DNA of 64,000 bases from F0422 sp003992255 (GTDB lineage: Bacteria; Bacillota; Negativicutes; Veillonellales; Veillonellaceae): positions 1 through 64,000 of the forward strand of contig NZ_RQVA01000003.1 in NCBI RefSeq assembly GCF_003992255.1, in the 5' to 3' direction. The position numbers and the translations under genes are program-made. Within the stretch, counting starts at the first letter, position 1. Each line of letters opens with the position of its first letter. The notes beneath the pieces were generated by a model. It worked only from the letters and a program-made list of their open reading frames with translations. It did no database searches and was not told where the DNA came from. Shown here piece by piece: positions 1 to 8,119 of this stretch.

Positions 1-5
1 AAGAA

Positions 6-35
6 TAGCACTAGCTATTTAGATAGCTAGTGCTA
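6..35. terminator. Perfect 12-bp inverted repeat, probable terminator
   Basis: Arms TAGCACTAGCTA (6-17) and TAGCTAGTGCTA (24-35) pair perfectly around a six-base loop. A short T run follows at about 41-45, and the reverse strand also leaves through a T-rich stretch, so it could end transcription of a gene lying left of the window. The gene it serves is not visible. Confidence 0.5.
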
Positions 36-85
36 AGAACTTTTTATATGAGCAGCCCCCACATTTGACAAAGAGCCAATTAAAG

Positions 86-143
86 TTGCGATAGGCTTGC
101 ATACCAGTACTATACTGGATTGTAAGACCTGTCGCAATTTTTT
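86..143 (+). terminator. Long compound hairpin with T6 tail
   Basis: Three stacked helices can form: TTGCGATAGG (86-95) with CCTGTCGCAA (128-137, one G-T pair), CTTGC (96-100) with GTAAG (122-126), and CCAGTA (104-109) with TACTGG (113-118). Six T follow at 138-143. This is a strong Rho-independent terminator, unusually long for one, so it could be the 3' end of an upstream transcript or of a small RNA. I could not match it to a known RNA family. Confidence 0.6.
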
Positions 144-208
144 GTATAATATCCTATAGAGCTAATTGTATCTGCGTGATACACATGCAGTAGTTATACG
201 CTGTTATG

Positions 209-217
209 TGGTATAAT
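209..217 (+). promoter_or_regulatory. Extended -10 promoter for the HAD-rapZ operon
   Basis: TATAAT at 212-217 is preceded by TGG, giving an extended -10 element. No good -35 is seen. It lies 26 bases before the first start codon of the operon. Confidence 0.5.
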
Positions 218-243
218 GAAAGGTATGATAAAGGAGTGATGTC

Positions 244-1035
244 ATGAAATTGTTAGCCATAGACTTAGATGATACATTGTTACGTGATGATAACACTGTG
301 TCTGACTATACAAAAACAGTGCTTCAAAAAGCACAGCACAAGGGAATTGAGGTGCTTATTGCTACAGGGCGGATGTACCAAACGGCATATCCTGTAGCAC
401 ATCGCTTAGGCTTAGGTGATGTTCCGATGGTACTGTATTCTGGCGGTGTCATCCAACGTGTAGAAAGTAAAGAACTCATTTGGGAACGAGCTATACCACC
501 GGAGGTAGCGCGCAAAGTATTAGCTATCGCGAAAGAGCATAATATCTATATTCAGTCCTATATTGATGACGAATTATTAGTACATAGTGAAACAGAGTTC
601 TCTCGTCTCTATGAAGAGATTACAGGTGCTAAGGCGGTATACGTAGGAGATGCTATCTATGATCCTCAAAAAGGGATTAATAAACTATTAGTAGTAAAAG
701 AGCCTGAACGTATGGCAGAGGTTATCGAGATACTTTCCAAAGAAGTAGGACATGTAGTTGACTTAGTTCGCTCTAAAGTAAACTTCTTGGAAATTGTAGC
801 CCCTCATGTGTCAAAAGGAGAAGCCCTAGCTTTCATGGGTGAACGATTAGGAATCGGTTTAGAAGATATGGTATCCTTTGGTAATTCAGAGAATGATATT
901 TCTATGCTAGAAGTGACTGGTCATTCCGTGGCAGTAGGGAATGCAGAGGATCATGTAAAGACAATCGCCAAAGAAGTATGCGATACAAATGAAAAAGATG
1001 GCGTTGCGAAATGGATCGATGCCAATGTGTTATAA
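244..1035 (+). CDS. Cof-type HAD-superfamily sugar-phosphate phosphatase
   Basis: A 263-residue cytosolic hydrolase of the haloacid dehalogenase superfamily, Cof/YidA type. Motif I is DLDDTLL at residues 6-12, with the nucleophile and acid/base aspartates. A C2-type cap follows, and the C-terminal Mg2+ motif is GNSENDISML near residue 217. Members usually dephosphorylate sugar phosphates or flavin precursors; the substrate cannot be read from sequence. AAAGGAG sits just before the ATG. It is the first gene of a run with rapZ and yvcK, 19 bases before rapZ, which suggests co-transcription but not a shared function. Confidence 0.9.
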   Translation: MKLLAIDLDDTLLRDDNTVSDYTKTVLQKAQHKGIEVLIATGRMYQTAYPVAHRLGLGDVPMVLYSGGVIQRVESKELIWERAIPPEVARKVLAIAKEHNIYIQSYIDDELLVHSETEFSRLYEEITGAKAVYVGDAIYDPQKGINKLLVVKEPERMAEVIEILSKEVGHVVDLVRSKVNFLEIVAPHVSKGEALAFMGERLGIGLEDMVSFGNSENDISMLEVTGHSVAVGNAEDHVKTIAKEVCDTNEKDGVAKWIDANVL

Positions 1036-1054
1036 CATGGACTAGGAGGGCCTT

Positions 1055-1969
1055 ATGGAAGGATTTCGTTTAATTATAGTAACTGGCATGTCGGGAGCAG
1101 GGAAAACGCAAGTCATGCAAGTGTTAGAAGATATGGGGTATTTTTGTATCGACAATATACCTCCTGTATTAATTCCAAAATTTAGTGAAATTTGTCGTCA
1201 AAGTGCAGGCACTAAAGTGAGTCGAGTAGCCTTAGTGGTAGATATCCGCAGTCGTGAATTTTTTGATGATTTAAACAGTGCCTTAGATGATTTGACGGCT
1301 ATGAGTGTGCCTTATGAAATTGTGTTTATGGAAGCCAGTGATGATACATTAATTCGTCGCTACAAAGAAAGCCGTCGAAGTCATCCGTTGGCGCCAGCTG
1401 GTCGAATCATTACAGGATTAGCACAAGAGCGGTCATTATTAGAGGATGTGCGAAGCAAGGCGGACCATATCATTGATACCACAAATATGAAAACATCTAG
1501 TTTGAAATCGTACATGAGACGTACCTTTAGCCATGTACAAGAGCAAACTGATGGCATGGCAATTACGGTGGTAAGTTTTGGGTTTAAATTTGGCATGCCT
1601 ATCGATGCAGATATGGTATGGGATGTACGATTTTTACCGAATCCGTACTATATTCCAGAATATCGACATAAATCGGGTCGTGTGCCAGTAGTGAAAGAAT
1701 ATATTCATTCCTTTGAAGTGACACATGAATTTAAAAACCACTTCTTTAATACCTTGGACTTTCTAGTGCCGAACTATGAACAAGAAGGGAAAAGTCAGTT
1801 TATTGTTGCCGTAGGGTGTACGGGTGGTATGCATCGTAGTGTGGCCATGGCAGAGGCTTTATATACCCATTTAAAAGAAAAAGGCTGTAATGTATCTGTA
1901 GAGCATCGAGATATGATGCGAAATCATGTGGAAGAAGATGTGAATCCACGTTCTCAAGTAGATCTATAA
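1055..1969 (+). CDS. rapZ: RNase adapter / nucleotide-binding protein RapZ
   Basis: A 304-residue RapZ (YvcJ) family protein. The N-terminal P-loop is GMSGAGKT at residues 10-17, followed by the family motif GYFCIDNIPP, and the C-terminal domain carries GCTGGMHRS near residues 263-271. In E. coli RapZ binds the sRNA GlmZ and guides RNase E to it, controlling glucosamine-6-phosphate synthase. In Firmicutes the homologue YvcJ binds and hydrolyses nucleotides and its role is less clear. The order rapZ-yvcK-whiA is conserved across Firmicutes and supports the call. Length is normal for the family (about 285-305). Confidence 0.95.
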   Translation: MEGFRLIIVTGMSGAGKTQVMQVLEDMGYFCIDNIPPVLIPKFSEICRQSAGTKVSRVALVVDIRSREFFDDLNSALDDLTAMSVPYEIVFMEASDDTLIRRYKESRRSHPLAPAGRIITGLAQERSLLEDVRSKADHIIDTTNMKTSSLKSYMRRTFSHVQEQTDGMAITVVSFGFKFGMPIDADMVWDVRFLPNPYYIPEYRHKSGRVPVVKEYIHSFEVTHEFKNHFFNTLDFLVPNYEQEGKSQFIVAVGCTGGMHRSVAMAEALYTHLKEKGCNVSVEHRDMMRNHVEEDVNPRSQVDL

Positions 1970-2009
1970 AGAAAGGAGTGAGATAGCCGGTTGGTTATCT
2001 CTCAAGCCT

Positions 2010-3359
2010 ATGAAATATAATAATTGGATGCGCTGGTTTGCACCTGGTATTAATATTAAGCGGTGGTTATTTCTCTTTTCTCTAGGCACTATATGGCTTG
2101 TTGTGGGCGTTCTCATGATGATGAATTACCAATGGTTTAGCAGTTTTGAAGATGTCTTTTTAGAATTTCTTTTCCATCTGACAGGCTCTTATAACTATAC
2201 AGTGATAGCTACTATTGGACTTGTTGGTATTGTACTAGGTATACTTGCCATGCTGTGGGGGATCCGAAAAATTATTCAAACTATCGTGGGAGCGATTTTG
2301 CCAGATACAGAAGATGGTGTGAGTGATTATATTTTTGAAAAGATACGATTAGGTCAAGGACCTAAAATTGTAGTCATCGGTGGTGGAACTGGATTGTCTA
2401 TGCTTCTTCGGGGATTGAAAAGAAAGACCACGAATTTAACAGCTATTGTTACGGTAGCAGATGATGGTGGTTCTTCGGGGCGATTGCGAGAAGATTTCCA
2501 GATGATTGCCCCAGGAGATTTGAGGAACTGTTTAGTAGCGTTAGCAGAAAAAGAAGGCCTCATGGAAGAGCTCTTTCAGTATCGATTTACAAAAGGTGTG
2601 GAATTATCTGGACATAGTTTTGGTAACTTATTTTTGACAGCTATGACACAGGTGCTACATGATGATGTAGAAAAAGCCTTAGAAGCATCGAGCAAAATAT
2701 TACAAGTTCGTGGCCGTGTCATACCGTCTTCCACAGAAGAAATTAAATTAATTGCACAGTTAACAGATGGTACGATTGTAGAAGGGGAAAGTAATATCCC
2801 TAATGGTGGAAAGCCAATTGCTAAAGTATATACACAGCCTGAAAGACCATCTCCTGTAGGGGCTGCCCTACAAGCCATTGATGAAGCAGATGCGATTATT
2901 TTAGGACCAGGTAGTTTATACACTTCGGTGATGCCTAATTTATTAATTGACAAGGTAGCAGAACACATTGCGAATGCCAAAGCGGCTACGATTTATATTT
3001 GTAATGTTATGACACAGCCTGGTGAGACAGATGGTTATACTGTATCTGACCATGTGAAAGCTATTGAATCTCATAGCGAAAAAGGAATTATAGACACGGT
3101 CCTAGTCAACGATAATCGGATCCAAGATGCTACGTTAGAGCAATATAAAAAAGCAGGGCAAGAACCTGTTGAGGTAGATATGGATGCGTTGCAGTCTATG
3201 GGCGTTCGCACAATACGGGCGAACCTAGTGGATAGCCAGGATAAGGCTATACATAATTCTGAACGATTAGCAAAAGTTGTGATGGATGTGGTATATGCCT
3301 TACAAACAGATATTGAGCCACATATTTTAGAATATTATTTACAACGAGATGATCATTGA
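2010..3359 (+). CDS. yvcK: YvcK/CofD-like protein with N-terminal membrane anchor
   Basis: Residues about 118-445 form the YvcK (gluconeogenesis factor, CofD-like) domain, with VVIGGGTGLSMLLRGLK near 120-136 and the conserved ADDGGSSGRLR and PGDLRN motifs. YvcK binds UDP-sugars and affects cell shape and growth on gluconeogenic carbon in Bacillus. The B. subtilis protein is about 317 residues. This one has an extra 115 residues with two predicted membrane helices (about 19-38 and 64-85), so the domain is probably tethered to the inner face of the cytoplasmic membrane. The gene lies between rapZ and whiA as in other Firmicutes. Confidence 0.92.
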   Translation: MKYNNWMRWFAPGINIKRWLFLFSLGTIWLVVGVLMMMNYQWFSSFEDVFLEFLFHLTGSYNYTVIATIGLVGIVLGILAMLWGIRKIIQTIVGAILPDTEDGVSDYIFEKIRLGQGPKIVVIGGGTGLSMLLRGLKRKTTNLTAIVTVADDGGSSGRLREDFQMIAPGDLRNCLVALAEKEGLMEELFQYRFTKGVELSGHSFGNLFLTAMTQVLHDDVEKALEASSKILQVRGRVIPSSTEEIKLIAQLTDGTIVEGESNIPNGGKPIAKVYTQPERPSPVGAALQAIDEADAIILGPGSLYTSVMPNLLIDKVAEHIANAKAATIYICNVMTQPGETDGYTVSDHVKAIESHSEKGIIDTVLVNDNRIQDATLEQYKKAGQEPVEVDMDALQSMGVRTIRANLVDSQDKAIHNSERLAKVVMDVVYALQTDIEPHILEYYLQRDDH

Positions 3360-3363
3360 TATT

Positions 3364-3391
3364 AAAATAGAGCCTATATAGGCTCTATTTT
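3364..3391. terminator. 28-base perfect palindrome between yvcK and whiA
   Basis: AAAATAGAGCC and GGCTCTATTTT flank a central TATATA, giving a stem with A and T tracts on both sides. It resembles a bidirectional Rho-independent terminator and may partly separate whiA from the upstream genes. Confidence 0.7.
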
Positions 3392-3423
3392 GAAATAGTA
3401 TGTAATTTAGAGAGGAAGAGGTT

Positions 3424-4377
3424 ATGTCATTTGCAGAAGATGTAAAAAATGAATTATGTCAATTTAAAACGGATGATGCATGGGCAGCTAAAGTGGAAGC
3501 CTCTTGTTTACTCCGTATGGGTGGGTCAATTTTATTAGGCATGCAAGGTAGAGTAGGCGTGCGATTAGTGACCGCTAACAATGCAGTAGCACGACGTGTA
3601 TTAGCTATTATTAAAGAGCAATATGACTTGCCAACGTCTGTATTGATACGAAAAGGCTTAAACTTACGCAAGAAGAATATGTATACCTTAACCGTAGAAC
3701 CTACTGAACCGAGCCGGATGGCACTGGAAGAGCTTCAATTATGGCCGGTGGATGCCATGATTCCCGATGAATGGCTTAAAGATTTAGAATCTCGTCGAGC
3801 TTTCTTACGTGGCGCATTTCTCGGCAGTGGATCTGTGAATAAACCGCAAAGTGATTACCATTTAGAGTTTATGACAACGAAAGAGGACTTTGCGGATCAG
3901 ATAATTCGGGTCCTTAAAATGTTCCGCTTACATGGAAGAAAGGTGGAGCGAAAAGAAGAATTCGTGGTGTATCTAAAAGAGGGTGATGCGGTGACATCAT
4001 GCTTGCAAATCATGGGGGCTCAATCGGCATTGATGAATTTTGAAAATGTTCGGATTATGAAAGATGTACGAAATACAATCAATCGACAGGTCAACTGTGA
4101 AACGGCCAATTTGCAAAAAACGGTCAATGCTGCGGTACGCCAATTAGATGCGATACGGATTATTGAAAAACATCAAGACCTTGATACATTACCAGTGCGA
4201 TTGTATGAAGCTGCATTACTTCGTAAAGAGTTTCCCGACGGAAGTTTGCAAGAGTTAGTGGATGCCTATGAAGCGACATATAAGCGAGAATTAACCAAAT
4301 CTGGGATTGGTCATCGATTGCGTAAGTTAGAGGCCATAGCTTTGCAGTGGGAGCCTAATGGATTAGAGATAGAATAG
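3424..4377 (+). CDS. whiA: WhiA family DNA-binding protein
   Basis: A 317-residue WhiA homologue. The N-terminal half resembles a LAGLIDADG homing-endonuclease fold (SCLLRMGG near residue 27, RRAFLRGAFLGSGSVNKP near 124). The C-terminal half is the helix-turn-helix region, ending in LTKSGIGHRLRKLEAIA. WhiA drives sporulation septation in Streptomyces and affects division and chromosome segregation in Bacillus. AGAGG precedes the ATG. Length and gene order after rapZ-yvcK are typical. Confidence 0.95.
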   Translation: MSFAEDVKNELCQFKTDDAWAAKVEASCLLRMGGSILLGMQGRVGVRLVTANNAVARRVLAIIKEQYDLPTSVLIRKGLNLRKKNMYTLTVEPTEPSRMALEELQLWPVDAMIPDEWLKDLESRRAFLRGAFLGSGSVNKPQSDYHLEFMTTKEDFADQIIRVLKMFRLHGRKVERKEEFVVYLKEGDAVTSCLQIMGAQSALMNFENVRIMKDVRNTINRQVNCETANLQKTVNAAVRQLDAIRIIEKHQDLDTLPVRLYEAALLRKEFPDGSLQELVDAYEATYKRELTKSGIGHRLRKLEAIALQWEPNGLEIE

Positions 4378-4384
4378 AGGAAGT

Positions 4385-5713
4385 ATGAAACAAGCAACAT
4401 GGAAACATCGTATTGTAATGAGTATAGTAACACTGTTAGGATTAGGCTCAGTGTATGGTCAAGCACCGAGTACAGTAAATATTGATGAGTTTACTTTCAC
4501 TCCATTACAGGTAAAGACCTTAAAAGAAGTGAATACATTGTTACTATCAGATAGTCCAGAATATGTGAAAGAACCAGGTATCGTAGCAGCAGGTACATTG
4601 GAGGGACATAGCAGAGTTTATTTTTACCATGTCAACGAACATGAGGCTGATAGAAAGATTGGTATTCTTCTTGAAAATAAAGGGACGCAACCAGCGTTTG
4701 TACAAATTGAGCGTGCTGTCTATGCTAAGCCGAGTCCAGACTATTTTAAAGTAGGCAGAGAGCTTTCAAAAAAAGAGTTGGAAACGGCGACTCATCAATT
4801 AGGCAAATGGGAGCATTACGGCGTGAAATTACCTGTGCGTTCTAACAGTTTGAAAAAAGAAATACAACAGGATAGTCAGCGAATCCAACAAAAAGAAAAA
4901 GAATACAAAGGCTTAATGAAGGCTGCTATGGAGTCGGAGGGGAAAAGAACGAAAGTTTCTTTCGGACTACATAGAGATGCAGAAGAAACCTCATTTGTGT
5001 TACATCCAGGTGAGTCTAGATCAATCTTTAGAAAATTAGATTCTGTTATGGTTCATAAAGATGATTTATTTAGCGGTATAGTTGATTTTACAACGACTCA
5101 ACCATTGTATGCATCCGTAGCTATGATGGAACCGAAGTCTACCGTTGAGTTTGGGTTGCCATTATTGCCAGTGCATCCGATTGATGATGTGGAGCTGAGA
5201 GGAACGTATATGGGGCGAGATCGCTTGCATATGGTAGAACCTCGCTATAATAGTGATGCTGGTCCAGGTGCATTTGAAATTGCCAATGATCGAGAAGATG
5301 CTTTTATACCAGGAGTGGATGAAACATCAAATCGAAAAGTGGTTAAGAACAAAGGTAATTATGGTGTGACTAACACGTACTTAATTCAAACGGAGGGGAA
5401 AACGCCCTATGCCTTGTATTTTAATCCATTAGGTGGTGCTTTCAGTGGTTCTTTTGCCATTACATCTTCTAAGGGAACCCGTATGTATTATATCCCTAAC
5501 AAAGGAAGTTATTTAGGCCATGAAACAATATACGATACTCAATTACTAGATACCTTTGATAAACCAGAAGATTTACTGTTGGAATATATGTCACCAGGGG
5601 CTTCCAATTTGCCAGTGCGGTTTTTGTTGATTCCACAAGTAGAGTCTAGCGGTTCTAAGGATAGTACGACAAGTTATGTATCAGATTTAGTTCATAGAAT
5701 TTTAGGAAAATAA
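4385..5713 (+). CDS. Secreted protein of unknown function
   Basis: I do not recognise this 442-residue protein. It starts with a Sec-type signal peptide (hydrophobic stretch about residues 10-25, likely cleavage after VYGQA), so it acts in the periplasm or at the surface. The mature part looks beta-rich, with a charged helical stretch around residues 155-190 (KKEIQQDSQRIQQKEKEYKG). There is no lipobox, membrane helix or cell-wall anchor. It begins 7 bases after whiA and probably shares its transcript. The layout recalls exported beta-sandwich proteins next to copper-amine-oxidase-like domains in Negativicutes, but I see no catalytic motif. Confidence 0.75.
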   Translation: MKQATWKHRIVMSIVTLLGLGSVYGQAPSTVNIDEFTFTPLQVKTLKEVNTLLLSDSPEYVKEPGIVAAGTLEGHSRVYFYHVNEHEADRKIGILLENKGTQPAFVQIERAVYAKPSPDYFKVGRELSKKELETATHQLGKWEHYGVKLPVRSNSLKKEIQQDSQRIQQKEKEYKGLMKAAMESEGKRTKVSFGLHRDAEETSFVLHPGESRSIFRKLDSVMVHKDDLFSGIVDFTTTQPLYASVAMMEPKSTVEFGLPLLPVHPIDDVELRGTYMGRDRLHMVEPRYNSDAGPGAFEIANDREDAFIPGVDETSNRKVVKNKGNYGVTNTYLIQTEGKTPYALYFNPLGGAFSGSFAITSSKGTRMYYIPNKGSYLGHETIYDTQLLDTFDKPEDLLLEYMSPGASNLPVRFLLIPQVESSGSKDSTTSYVSDLVHRILGK

Positions 5714-5865
5714 TCAATATAAAAATAAAAGGCTCCATTTAGTTTTTGTGAAAAAAGTATAAATTTATCTATTTTTTTAATCTATAAATGTTAATAATAT
5801 GCAAGTTTACTTATTTTGAATGATTTGCTCGCCAATTAAAATAATCCAAAATGAAAAATTAAATA

Positions 5866-5895
5866 TTGACAATCATTGCTAATTATAAATATAAT
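5866..5895 (+). promoter_or_regulatory. Sigma-A-type promoter with Fur-like site
   Basis: TTGACA (5866-5871) and TATAAT (5890-5895) are 18 bases apart, an almost ideal promoter. TGACAATCATTGCTA at 5867-5881 matches the Fur 7-1-7 consensus TGATAATNATTATCA at 10 of 14 defined positions and would cover the -35. Iron repression is plausible given the genes downstream. Confidence 0.7.
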
Positions 5896-5901
5896 GAGAT
5901 A

Positions 5902-5987
5902 GAAATGATACTCAGATTAAAGTAGGCGATGTAGTTCGGCGAAGAGGTCCATTTGTTAGTCATATGAGACAGCAAATGGGCTTTTTT
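5902..5987 (+). ncRNA. Short leader or sRNA ending in a terminator before the araC-type gene
   Basis: A transcript from the promoter at 5866-5895 should begin near 5902 and meet a 9-bp hairpin, GTCCATTTG (5947-5955) with CAAATGGGC (5973-5981), followed by T6 (5982-5987). That gives an RNA of about 85 nt. The ribosome binding site and start codon of the regulator come right after, so it is either a transcription attenuator or a free-standing small RNA with read-through. I recognise no known riboswitch. Its size, terminator and Fur-like promoter recall RyhB-type iron sRNAs, but this is inference. Confidence 0.5.
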
Positions 5988-5998
5988 ATAGGAGGATT

Positions 5999-7000
5999 AT
6001 GAGACAGGATAGAACAAAATCATTAGAGAAGTTTAAACCAAAGGTAATGGATTTGCACATGCTCTCTTCCACAGATATAGATGGTGCTACCGTATATGAA
6101 ATGAATATGCCCCATGGGAAAGCGCGGATGATCAGTCATTTTGTGTTTGATGGAGTAGAATTGACCTTTCAAGAGGTAGATATGAAGGAAATCAAGCATC
6201 AAGCAAAACCTTTGGAAGGAATGTTCGAAGTTCATTATTGTAAAGAAGGACGCATAGAGTGTGCCTTTGATAATGGTCGTGTTTTATATATGGATGAAAA
6301 TGATGTTTCTGTAGGTTGGAAAGAATCACCTGGGTATGTGCATTCTACAAAATTTCCAACGTCTTATTATAAAGGCATTAACTTATCTATATATATTCCT
6401 AAGGCGCAAGCTATGGTTAACAAGTTTGTAGGCCATGAACGAATTAGTTTGCGAGAGATTTGCAATCGGTTCTGCCAAGATTTCGAATTCGGCTTTGTGT
6501 GTCGTAGAGAATCTCGATTAAGTGAGATTTTTCAGAGCCTTTACGATATACCAGATGCAGTTAAATCCCATGTATTCCAATTGAAATGCATGGAAATTAT
6601 ACTACTTCTTAGTACTATGACCGCAGATCGTGATTGTTGCATGCCGTACTTTGAAAGAAAGCATGTTGAGAGTGTAAAAGAAATGCATGAATTTTTGATA
6701 AAAAATTTAAACGAAAAACCGACTATAGAAGAACTGGCAAGAATGTATGGATTAGCCCCGACAGCTCTGAAAAAATGTTTCAAAGGCATTTACGGTACTA
6801 GCATACATCAATATATAAAACATGTACGAATCAAGGAAGCAGCAAAAGAATTATTGAAGTCAGATGAGAGTATTCTCAGCATAGCCAATAAGTATGGTTA
6901 TGAAAATGCTAGTAAGTTCGCCGAAGCATTTCGGGGTATTATTGGTTGTAAACCTAGTGAATATAGGAAGAAAAATAAAATGTCGGAATGGAGCGGTTAA
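5999..7000 (+). CDS. AraC-family transcriptional regulator, probably iron/heme uptake
   Basis: A 333-residue regulator. The C-terminal 100 residues are a double helix-turn-helix AraC/XylS domain (ELARMYGLAPTALKKCFK near 240, then SIANKYGYENASKFAEAF near 295 and GCKPSEYRKK). The N-terminal 220 residues are a sensor domain with several cysteines and histidines and no close match I can name. The overall plan resembles PchR-type regulators that respond to ferric siderophores. AGGAGG sits 4 bases before the ATG. Being just upstream of exbB-exbD-tonB and a heme enzyme, it probably controls iron or heme acquisition. Confidence 0.85.
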   Translation: MRQDRTKSLEKFKPKVMDLHMLSSTDIDGATVYEMNMPHGKARMISHFVFDGVELTFQEVDMKEIKHQAKPLEGMFEVHYCKEGRIECAFDNGRVLYMDENDVSVGWKESPGYVHSTKFPTSYYKGINLSIYIPKAQAMVNKFVGHERISLREICNRFCQDFEFGFVCRRESRLSEIFQSLYDIPDAVKSHVFQLKCMEIILLLSTMTADRDCCMPYFERKHVESVKEMHEFLIKNLNEKPTIEELARMYGLAPTALKKCFKGIYGTSIHQYIKHVRIKEAAKELLKSDESILSIANKYGYENASKFAEAFRGIIGCKPSEYRKKNKMSEWSG

Positions 7001-7052
7001 AAGCTTTTTAGAGTAGATTTAAAAATAATAAATTTGATATCATAACAACAGC

Positions 7053-7067
7053 TGATAAAAATTATCA
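7053..7067. promoter_or_regulatory. Fur box before exbB
   Basis: TGATAAAAATTATCA is a perfect 15-base inverted repeat and differs from the Fur consensus TGATAATNATTATCA at one defined position. It lies 22 bases before the exbB start codon, so Fur binding there would block transcription of the exbB-exbD-tonB-heme enzyme block under iron sufficiency. Confidence 0.75.
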
Positions 7068-7089
7068 TATTTTTTAGGGAGGTAACAAC

Positions 7090-7725
7090 ATGGACAGCCT
7101 TTTATACATTGTACATTTATTTAACAGCGGTGGATTAGTAATGTATCCATTAGTTATTTTATCAATCATTGTCATTGCCATTGGGATTGAGCGACTTACT
7201 TATTTTAAAGCTAATACAGCATCATTAAAAGAGTTCAGTCACGATGTCTACTATGCAGTTAAAGAAAATGATTGGGCGAAAGCAAAAGAATTGTGTGCAG
7301 AGAATAAAACTGCTACAGGTCGTATTTTAAATGCAGGTTTAACATATTCCAATAATGAAACTAGCATGAAAAATGCTTTCTCTGAGCAAATGATGATTGA
7401 AGCATCTCACTTAAAAATTCATTTAGATTACTTGAGTGCGATCGTAACGATTTCTCCATTGTTGGGTTTATTGGGGACAGTATCTGGTATGATTGGTACA
7501 TTCAGTGTCTTGGATAATGGTGCTGGTGCATCTGCTATTTCAGGTGGTGTAGGGGAGGCCTTGATTGCCACAGCAACTGGTTTGCTTGTAGCGATTTTAG
7601 CATTCTGTATATACACATACTTTAGCCATCGTATGGATGCAATCATCAATGATACAGAAACATTATCTGTAGTGTTATTAAATGGTATGAAAGAACAATG
7701 GAGTGATTCTCATGTTTCAAAATAG
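7090..7725 (+). CDS. exbB: ExbB/TolQ/MotA-family proton channel protein
   Basis: A 211-residue inner-membrane protein with three membrane helices: about 17-33 (VMYPLVILSIIVIAIGI), about 118-140 (AIVTISPLLGLLGTVSGMIG) and about 158-178. The middle helix carries the ExbB/TolQ signature PLLGLLGTVSGMIGTF. It forms the pentameric channel that, with ExbD, converts proton motive force into TonB motion. GGGAGG precedes the ATG. It overlaps or abuts exbD and shares an operon with it. Grouping with tonB, rather than tolA or pal, favours ExbB over TolQ. Confidence 0.93.
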   Translation: MDSLLYIVHLFNSGGLVMYPLVILSIIVIAIGIERLTYFKANTASLKEFSHDVYYAVKENDWAKAKELCAENKTATGRILNAGLTYSNNETSMKNAFSEQMMIEASHLKIHLDYLSAIVTISPLLGLLGTVSGMIGTFSVLDNGAGASAISGGVGEALIATATGLLVAILAFCIYTYFSHRMDAIINDTETLSVVLLNGMKEQWSDSHVSK

Positions 7726-8107
7726 TCGATTAAAAATGAAACCTGAGTTCATGATTGTGCCAATGATTGATATCATTTTCTTCTTGCTAGTTTTCTTTAT
7801 GATGAATAGTATTGAAACAGTGGCACAAAAGTCCTTGGGTGTACAGTTACCACAAGCACAATCAGCAACACAAGTCAAACAAAGTCCTATTATTTTAACA
7901 CTAGACAAAGAAGGACATATTTTGATTGACTCTAAACCGTATAGTATCGATGATGCACGTAGCTATATCAGTAGCAAAGTGGGTGAAAATCCAAATACGG
8001 CGGTACTATTGCAAGCAGATAAAAATACGCAACATGGATTCGTGGTTGCCATTATGGATATGCTAAAAACTATTGGGGTTAAGAAGTTCTCAATTGCGGC
8101 TAGCTAG
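7712..8107 (+). CDS. exbD: ExbD/TolR biopolymer transport protein
   Basis: About 131 residues. The single N-terminal helix (about residues 14-34) has the essential membrane aspartate in VPMIDIIFFLLVFFMM, followed by a periplasmic domain with the pattern ILTLDKEGHILIDSKP. The GTG at 7703 is also in frame, but GGAGTG at 7700-7705 is correctly spaced for ATG 7712, so I prefer that start; it lies inside the end of exbB, which implies translational coupling. It works with ExbB and the adjacent TonB. Confidence 0.92.
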   Translation: MFQNSRLKMKPEFMIVPMIDIIFFLLVFFMMNSIETVAQKSLGVQLPQAQSATQVKQSPIILTLDKEGHILIDSKPYSIDDARSYISSKVGENPNTAVLLQADKNTQHGFVVAIMDMLKTIGVKKFSIAAS

Positions 8108-8119
8108 AAAGGATGAAGC

